Part shown: piece after piece, positions 55,573 through 60,772 of the stretch | Position numbering within the stretch: position 1 is the first letter of the stretch | Layout: every line of letters begins with the position of its first letter | NCBI GenBank assembly: GCA_902596165.1 | Contig: CACJSU010000008.1 | Coordinates: 1-60,772 of the forward strand | Reading direction: 5' to 3' | DNA length: 60,772 nt | DNA from: an uncultured SAR86 cluster bacterium | GTDB taxonomy: Bacteria > Pseudomonadota > Gammaproteobacteria > Magnimaribacterales > D2472 | Notes under the pieces: model-generated | The model's input: the letters and a program-made list of their open reading frames with translations, nothing else | Database searches by the model: none | What the model was told of the DNA's origin: nothing | Translations under genes and position numbers: made by a program

Positions 55573-56700
55573 TTATTTTAATTTTCTAAGAACAGGATTG
55601 GCGTATTGCTCAAGCAACTTTGAGCTAACGCCTTTATCTACACCATAGAGTCTATCTTCTAGCTTTGTTTGTGCCTGCTTAATTTCTTCTACAGTATATT
55701 TACTTTGCTCAGGTAAATTTATGCCCATTAAATTGCAAGCAGCAAAATTTGTTGCATGAAGCTCATACATTGAAACTATAGAGTGAGTTATTTTATTTGA
55801 AACTTTTTGGTAGTCGTCTTCATCTTCAAATCTCATGGGTTTAGAAAGATTAATATTTACATTACCTTTAAATCCAGTAATTCCATTAGCAATACTTTTG
55901 AGATCTTCATCCCTCTCTTTTATGTATTCGCTATTCAAATCAGCTGAATGTAGTTCCTTGGCTTTCAATAAGTCATTAGGATCAAATTCATAAGAAATTG
56001 CTACTGGTACAACTTTCAGAGAATTAAAATAATTAGAAATAGATTGTGATTTTCTTTCGGTTAAATGAATCATTTTTAACAAAGCGGGGTCTGTCTCATC
56101 AATACCATCTTTTGCTCTACCCTGTTTTTGAGCAATCCAAACCGAATCATTGTCATTAAAAATACTCTTATGGATAAATTGTGAAGCAAGCATTAAACCA
56201 GAATAAATTTCCTTTTTTGTCCCTCCGGACCTTTGAATAATAAAGCTTTTATTTAATCGAAATAAATCAGAAGCCCAAGTTTCTTCCATCAAGTTATTAC
56301 CCACAGCAATATTAAACGTCTTGAAACCAGACTGATAAAGATTTAAGGCAAGCAGTGCAGCATCAAGAGAGATATCTCGATGATTGGAAATAAATAGATA
56401 GCTATCCTTTTGATTTAAATTTTCAAGACCGTTAACGTTAAACGTTGAAATAGATTCTTTAACAACATTCTCCATCAAGCTTTTAAATATTTTTTGATAA
56501 TCATCAATTGTGTGAATATTTTTAACTTTAGAAATAAGTTTTTGTTTAACGAAAAATTTTACAAAGGGAATTTTGGAAGCCATTCCAGGAAACTGTAATC
56601 CCATCAAAGCTTTTATAACTGATTCATTTGAGGTAAGAGACTGCAGAACTTGATCTACTTCAGAATCAGTATAGGGTCTAATATTTTTAAATAGATCCAT
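55573..56700 (-). CDS. Glycerol-3-phosphate/lysophosphatidate-type acyltransferase
   Basis: A 375-residue PlsB/PlsC-fold enzyme. The acyltransferase motif is S-N-H-R-D-I-S-L-D near residue 105, followed by I-Q-R-S-G-G near 155 and W-I-A-Q-K-Q-G-R near 188, the equivalents of motifs I, II and III. H-R-D-x-x-L-D is the form seen in a bacterial lineage of soluble acyltransferases. It follows oadB by 4 bp, probably in the same operon, linking the Na+ pump to lipid synthesis only by location. Confidence 0.8.
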   Translation of the reverse strand: MDLFKNIRPYTDSEVDQVLQSLTSNESVIKALMGLQFPGMASKIPFVKFFVKQKLISKVKNIHTIDDYQKIFKSLMENVVKESISTFNVNGLENLNQKDSYLFISNHRDISLDAALLALNLYQSGFKTFNIAVGNNLMEETWASDLFRLNKSFIIQRSGGTKKEIYSGLMLASQFIHKSIFNDNDSVWIAQKQGRAKDGIDETDPALLKMIHLTERKSQSISNYFNSLKVVPVAISYEFDPNDLLKAKELHSADLNSEYIKERDEDLKSIANGITGFKGNVNINLSKPMRFEDEDDYQKVSNKITHSIVSMYELHATNFAACNLMGINLPEQSKYTVEEIKQAQTKLEDRLYGVDKGVSSKLLEQYANPVLRKLK

Positions 56701-56704
56701 AGCA

Positions 56705-57994
56705 TTAAGCTAGAAGTTGAATCATAACTCCAGCAGCAACAGCTGAGCCAATTACCCCAGCCACATTAGGTCCCATGGCGTGCATAAGCAAAAAATTCTG
56801 GGAGTCGCTCTCTAAGCCTACTTTATTAGCTACTCTTGCAGCCATTGGCACTGCTGAAACGCCCGCTGCTCCAATGAGAGGGTTAATTTTATTGGCACTT
56901 AATAAATTCATCATTTTTGCCATCAAAATTCCTGAGGCTGTGCCAATTGAAAAAGCAATTATTCCAAGCAAGAGAATTCCAAGAGTTTCAGGCGTAAGAA
57001 ATTGATCTGCAGCGAGTTTAGATCCAACAGCTAAACCTAAAAAAATTGTAACGATATTGATTAAAGAATTTTGAACAACTTCACTCAATCTTTCGACAAC
57101 CAAAGACTCCCTCATTAAATTACCAAAACAGAACATGCCAATTAATGGAGCGGCACTTGGCAACATCATGCCAACCAGAAAGACCAAGATTATTGGGAAA
57201 ATTATTTTTTCTTTTTGAGAAACTTCCCTTAATTGAACCATTCGAATAGTTCTTTCAGAGTGAGAAGTAAGGAGTCGCATAATTGGGGGTTGGATTAATG
57301 GTACCAATGCCATATAGGAATATGCAGCTACCGCAATAGCACCTAGAAGTTCTGGAGCTAAAATCGATGAAACATAAATTGCCGTTGGACCATCCGCTCC
57401 ACCAATAATACCCGTTGCTGCCGCTTGCTTTAAAGTAAATGAAACTACCCCAAGCTTATTTAAAAGCAAGGCACCAATAACCGTTGCGAAAATACCAAAT
57501 TGAGCTGCAGCGCCTAATATTAATGTCTTAGGATTGGCCAGCATTGGACCAAAATCAGTCATTGCGCCAACACCCATAAAAATAACCAGCGGTGCAACTC
57601 CTGAACCAATTGCCACAGAGTAAAATGTATTTAAAATCCCGGCTTTATATCCAAGCTCTGCTGCGTATTCATTTAAGAGCCATAACTCAGAATGGGAAGC
57701 AGTTTTAAGGAATGCAGAGAGGGATTCAGTGTCCCCAATAGAGATTATGGATAAGGCTCCAGCTAATTCATCAGGATTTGAAAAATAAATTAATTTTTCA
57801 ACTGGACTAAGGGCTAGGCCAATTTCAGGAATATTGGTGAGAATAGCTCCAAAACCAATAGGCAAAAGCAAGAGTGGTTCAAATTTTTTATTTATAGCTA
57901 AATATAGTATTAACAAACCGACCACGAGCATAATTGCTTGACCAGAAGTCAGGCTAAAGAAGCCTAAACTAGAAAAAATTGCTTCAAGATTCAT
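56705..57994 (-). CDS. oadB: Oxaloacetate decarboxylase beta subunit OadB (Na+ pump)
   Basis: A 429-residue, ~10-helix integral membrane subunit that couples decarboxylation of carboxybiotin to Na+ export. The conserved G-G-A-D-G-P-T-A-I near 198 contains the Na+-site Asp, and [14 protein letters not shown] near 375 and [10 protein letters not shown] near 406 are typical. The oadG-oadA-oadB order is intact and the oadA and oadB frames share one base. Confidence 0.95.
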   Translation of the reverse strand: MNLEAIFSSLGFFSLTSGQAIMLVVGLLILYLAINKKFEPLLLLPIGFGAILTNIPEIGLALSPVEKLIYFSNPDELAGALSIISIGDTESLSAFLKTASHSELWLLNEYAAELGYKAGILNTFYSVAIGSGVAPLVIFMGVGAMTDFGPMLANPKTLILGAAAQFGIFATVIGALLLNKLGVVSFTLKQAAATGIIGGADGPTAIYVSSILAPELLGAIAVAAYSYMALVPLIQPPIMRLLTSHSERTIRMVQLREVSQKEKIIFPIILVFLVGMMLPSAAPLIGMFCFGNLMRESLVVERLSEVVQNSLINIVTIFLGLAVGSKLAADQFLTPETLGILLLGIIAFSIGTASGILMAKMMNLLSANKINPLIGAAGVSAVPMAARVANKVGLESDSQNFLLMHAMGPNVAGVIGSAVAAGVMIQLLA

Positions 57995-59748
57995 TAGCTT
58001 TTAATTTCAAATAAAGGATTGCCTGGTTTAACGGTATCTCCTGGCTTGACGAAAATTTTTCCAATAACTCCAGCACTAGGTGCTTTTATTTCTGTTTCCA
58101 TTTTCATGGCCTCTAAAATTAGAACTGTCGTATCTGCATCTACAGACTCACCTTCTGAAATAATTGTTCTGAAGATGTTTCCTCCCAAAGGTGCTTCGAT
58201 AACTGTTCCCGTTCCAGCTGCAACGGAGGGAGAAGATACAACTTCATTGATGGATGAACCATCATTAATCGTCACTGAATTATCAGCCTTTAAGGTAACT
58301 GAATATTCATGATCATCTACTGTTACAAGATATGAAGAATCGGTAAGCTCATGAATTTCTAAAGGCTCAGATTCAAAAAATTCAGGGTTATCGACATTTT
58401 CAATATAATTCATCCCAATTTCAGGAAACATTGCATATATAAGAACATTTTCGATCGATGGTTCGGCATTAATATTTTTTTCAGCAACAACGTTTTTAAA
58501 TTCTTCTTCTACTGACTGAAAATCATCACTCAGCAAGTCAGCTGGCCTGCATGTAATAACTGCGCTATCTCCAATTCCCTCTTGCTGCAAATCCTTGTTA
58601 ACTGGTGCAGGGGTTGCGCCATATTCTCCTTTCAACAAAGACTTCACTTCATTGGTCACTGTCGAATACCTAGATCCCGACAGTATGTTGATCACAGATT
58701 GAGTGCCTACAATCTGAGAGGTTGGAGTAACTAATGGGATAAATCCTAAATCCTCTCTTACTTTTGGAATTTCATGAATCACCTCATCAAACCTCTCAAT
58801 AGAGTCTTGAGCTTTAAGTTGATTTTCAAGGTTTGTTAACATCCCACCTGGTACCTGAGAGGCCAATATACGTGCGTCAACACCGCGCAGTGACCCTTCA
58901 AAATTCTTATACTTTCTTCTAACTTTTTGAAAATGCTCGGCTACTGGGGTTAATTTTTCTATATTTAGACCAGTCTCTCTATTAGTTCCATCCAATATAC
59001 TAATCAATGTTTCAGTGGGTGTATGACCATAGGTCATGCTCATTGAAGAAATTGATGTATCTATATTGTCTAAGCCAGCTTCAATTGCTTTAACACCGGT
59101 TGCAACAGACATGCCCGTGGTTGCATGACAATGCATATGAATCGGAATTTCAAGCTCATCTTTCAATCTTGAAACCAGCTCAAATGCTACATATGGCTTT
59201 AACAACCCAGCCATGTCTTTGATAGCTAAAGAATGGGCTCCCATATCTTGAATGTTTTTTGCAAGATCAAGCCATAAATCAATAGTGTGAACCGGGCTAG
59301 TAGTATAAGAAATGGTGCCTTGAGCGTGACCCTCTACTGCAATAACAGCTTGAAGGGCTTGATGCATATTTCTTGGATCATTCAGGGCGTCAAATACCCT
59401 ATATACATCAACACCATTTTTTTTAGAACATTCAACAAATTTATTTACAACATCATCAGAGTAATGTTTATAACCTAATAAATTTTGACCCCTGAGAAGC
59501 ATTTGCTGAGGAGTATTTGGCATCATTGACTTAATTTTTCTGATTCGTTCCCAGGGATCCTCACCTAGATATCTGATACAGGAATCAAATATTGCGCCAC
59601 CCCATGATTCAACAGACCAAAAACCAACGTTATCAAGATCTTTTAATGCGGCTTCCATGTCATGGTACCTAAATCGAGTAGCAAGCAATGATTGATGAGC
59701 ATCTCTTAAAACTACTTCTGTAACTCCAATTTTCTTAGACTCTGTCAT
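57994..59748 (-). CDS. oadA: Oxaloacetate decarboxylase alpha subunit OadA
   Basis: A 584-residue cytoplasmic subunit. Residues ~5-455 form the carboxyltransferase TIM barrel (L-R-D-A-H-Q-S near residue 14, M-H-C-H-A-T-T-G-M near 205, carbamylated-Lys region A-I-K-D-M-A-G near 173), and the C-terminal ~70 residues form the biotin carrier with E-A-M-K-M-E (biotinyl Lys near 549). Catalyses the carboxyl transfer from oxaloacetate to biotin. Its start overlaps oadG by 4 bp. Confidence 0.95.
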   Translation of the reverse strand: MTESKKIGVTEVVLRDAHQSLLATRFRYHDMEAALKDLDNVGFWSVESWGGAIFDSCIRYLGEDPWERIRKIKSMMPNTPQQMLLRGQNLLGYKHYSDDVVNKFVECSKKNGVDVYRVFDALNDPRNMHQALQAVIAVEGHAQGTISYTTSPVHTIDLWLDLAKNIQDMGAHSLAIKDMAGLLKPYVAFELVSRLKDELEIPIHMHCHATTGMSVATGVKAIEAGLDNIDTSISSMSMTYGHTPTETLISILDGTNRETGLNIEKLTPVAEHFQKVRRKYKNFEGSLRGVDARILASQVPGGMLTNLENQLKAQDSIERFDEVIHEIPKVREDLGFIPLVTPTSQIVGTQSVINILSGSRYSTVTNEVKSLLKGEYGATPAPVNKDLQQEGIGDSAVITCRPADLLSDDFQSVEEEFKNVVAEKNINAEPSIENVLIYAMFPEIGMNYIENVDNPEFFESEPLEIHELTDSSYLVTVDDHEYSVTLKADNSVTINDGSSINEVVSSPSVAAGTGTVIEAPLGGNIFRTIISEGESVDADTTVLILEAMKMETEIKAPSAGVIGKIFVKPGDTVKPGNPLFEIKS

Positions 59749-59975
59749 GATCTAATGCCTCCAAGAACTTCTTTAATAATTTTATGATGAATTTCGTTTT
59801 TAACAGTAGTAGGCGATAAATCATTAGAATCTAAAGCATGTTCTTTAGTTGATGAAAAAAAAATTCTTAACACATTCACAGAGATGATTAGCAACACTAG
59901 GAAAGTGAAGACAACAGTCATTCCGCTATAAAGGAGATTCATCCCCTCTTGAATTAAGATATCCTGATCTGTCAT
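59745..59975 (-). CDS. oadG: Oxaloacetate decarboxylase gamma subunit OadG
   Basis: A 76-residue protein with one helix (residues ~19-40, G-M-T-V-V-F-T-F-L-V-L-L), the short architecture of the gamma subunit that anchors the complex. The start at 59975 is preferred because L-I-Q-E-G-M-N-L-L-Y-S-G-M-T then follows, as in the family, while the longer frame adds 29 unrelated codons. It precedes oadA with a 4-bp overlap. Confidence 0.85.
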   Translation of the reverse strand: MTDQDILIQEGMNLLYSGMTVVFTFLVLLIISVNVLRIFFSSTKEHALDSNDLSPTTVKNEIHHKIIKEVLGGIRS

Positions 59976-60034
59976 ATTTATTATATAAGTCTCAAATCTT
60001 TGAATCGACTTTAGTGATTTTACACCATTGTAAG

Positions 60035-60040
60035 TACAAT
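60035..60040 (+). promoter_or_regulatory. Candidate -10 box for a leaderless GDPD transcript
   Basis: TACAAT (5 of 6 to TATAAT) ends exactly 6 nt before the ATG at 60047. No Shine-Dalgarno sequence is present. Same geometry as trxB. Confidence 0.4.
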
Positions 60041-60046
60041 ATTGAA

Positions 60047-60772
60047 ATGTCATCTCACCCATATCTGAATGTTTCTGGTGTAGCCATCTCTGCTCATAGA
60101 GGCGGCAGCATTGAAGCTCCAGAGAATACTCTCGAATCCTTTAAATATGCTCTAGAACTTGGGAGCTCATATATTGAAACAGATGTTCAGCTTTCAGCAG
60201 ATGGGATTCCCTATATTTTTCATGATGACGACTTAAAAAGATTGCTGGATAGAGATGTAATGTTCAACACCCTTAGCAGCAGCGAAATCGAAAACTTAAG
60301 ATTATTTGAATCATACTCAATACCAACTCTAAAAATAGCACTTACAAAGTTTCCAGATGCCCTGTTTCAAATAGATTTAAAAACAGACGAAGTTGCGCTT
60401 CCAGCAATGCAGGTGATCGAAGAGCTGAATGCTTTTGACAGAGTTTGCATAGCCAGCTTTAGCAGCAATAGACTGAAAGTAGTTCGGGAGAAGTTCCCAA
60501 AAACTTGCTTCTCTATGGGTCCAAAAGAAATCTTGCAGCTATTACTAGCAAGCTTTGGTCTATACAAACAAAAAGTTCCCGGAGATTGTTTGCAGGTTCC
60601 CATATATCACTATGGAATAAAATTGGTTACAAAAAGGTTTGTTAAGTATGTGCAAAGCAAAGGTTTAAAAATTCATGTATGGACAATCAATGATGCTGAC
60701 ACAATGCAAAAGCTAATAAATTTAGGGGTGGATGGAATTATTACTGATAAACCAAAAGTGTTAAGAGATCTT
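60047..60772 (+). CDS. Glycerophosphodiester phosphodiesterase, 3'-truncated by the window
   Basis: The first 242 residues, open to the window end. Landmarks of the GDPD TIM barrel: A-H-R-G-G-S near residue 16, E-A-P-E-N-T near 23, Y-I-E-T-D-V-Q-L-S-A-D-G near 42-53 with metal-ligand E and D, H-D near 58, and Q-I-D-L-K near 109. W-T-I-N near 217 and G-I-I-T-D-K-P near 232 near the end are also typical. It would cleave glycerophosphodiesters for phosphate or glycerol recovery. The sequence is near complete, so only the last few residues are missing. Confidence 0.93.
   Translation, partial: MSSHPYLNVSGVAISAHRGGSIEAPENTLESFKYALELGSSYIETDVQLSADGIPYIFHDDDLKRLLDRDVMFNTLSSSEIENLRLFESYSIPTLKIALTKFPDALFQIDLKTDEVALPAMQVIEELNAFDRVCIASFSSNRLKVVREKFPKTCFSMGPKEILQLLLASFGLYKQKVPGDCLQVPIYHYGIKLVTKRFVKYVQSKGLKIHVWTINDADTMQKLINLGVDGIITDKPKVLRDL

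Overview
The window reads as a chromosomal segment of a streamlined, AT-rich, Gram-negative bacterium, most likely a marine gammaproteobacterium of the SAR86 kind. The Gram-negative gammaproteobacterial placement rests on the exbB-exbD-msbA-lpxK-ycaR-kdsB-murB gene order, the Lol lipoprotein system, a TonB-dependent receptor and an oxaloacetate decarboxylase sodium pump. Genes are packed with 1-30 bp overlaps or gaps, and no gene-free stretch exceeds 300 bp. I saw no insertion sequence, prophage, CRISPR array or integrase. The SAR86-like placement is inference from style and gene content.

Layout. 1-9 kb (minus strand except a DUF885 tail) is an envelope cluster: lolC/E, lolD, exbB, exbD, one ORF fusing MsbA to LpxK, a 54-aa Trm112-like protein, kdsB, murB, a LysE exporter and DUF1285. 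9-14.5 kb carries an aldehyde dehydrogenase, a DECR1-like dienoyl-CoA reductase, hemH, an MFS transporter and trpS. 14.5-23.5 kb holds a DUF349 protein, a MATE-DUF-TetR-MFS run, a set of hydrolases and a serine beta-lactamase-like enzyme, ending in tRNA-Ser(UGA). 23.6-28 kb holds a small DUF4177-like gene behind a structured leader, an unknown membrane protein, and an operon of amino-acid permease, amidinotransferase/DDAH-like hydrolase and Rieske oxygenase. 28-40 kb is accessory metabolism: a PhnZ/MIOX-like HD protein, peptidase E, GMC oxidoreductase, amidohydrolase, two SDRs flanking an MGME1-like nuclease, a KAS III-like enzyme with TspO, a nucleoside transporter and a 2OG oxygenase. 40-48.5 kb has a large Oar-type TonB receptor, serS, crcB, lolA and ftsK. 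48.5-51.4 kb has trxB, a 43-aa membrane protein, an AcuI-type reductase and an SDR. 51.4-55.6 kb is a nitrogen island: two PII-Amt pairs, each behind a sigma-54 promoter, the first with an outer-membrane porin. 55.6-60 kb has an acyltransferase and the OadG-OadA-OadB pump. The window ends inside a glycerophosphodiesterase gene.

Most notable points: the MsbA-LpxK fusion; an ftsK frame that runs 88 codons beyond its first ATG/GTG/TTG up to an ATC codon behind a good ribosome binding site; the duplicated sigma-54 PII-Amt modules; three genes whose -10 box sits exactly where a leaderless mRNA would need it; the permease-amidinohydrolase-Rieske operon; and an MGME1-type nuclease embedded among metabolic genes.
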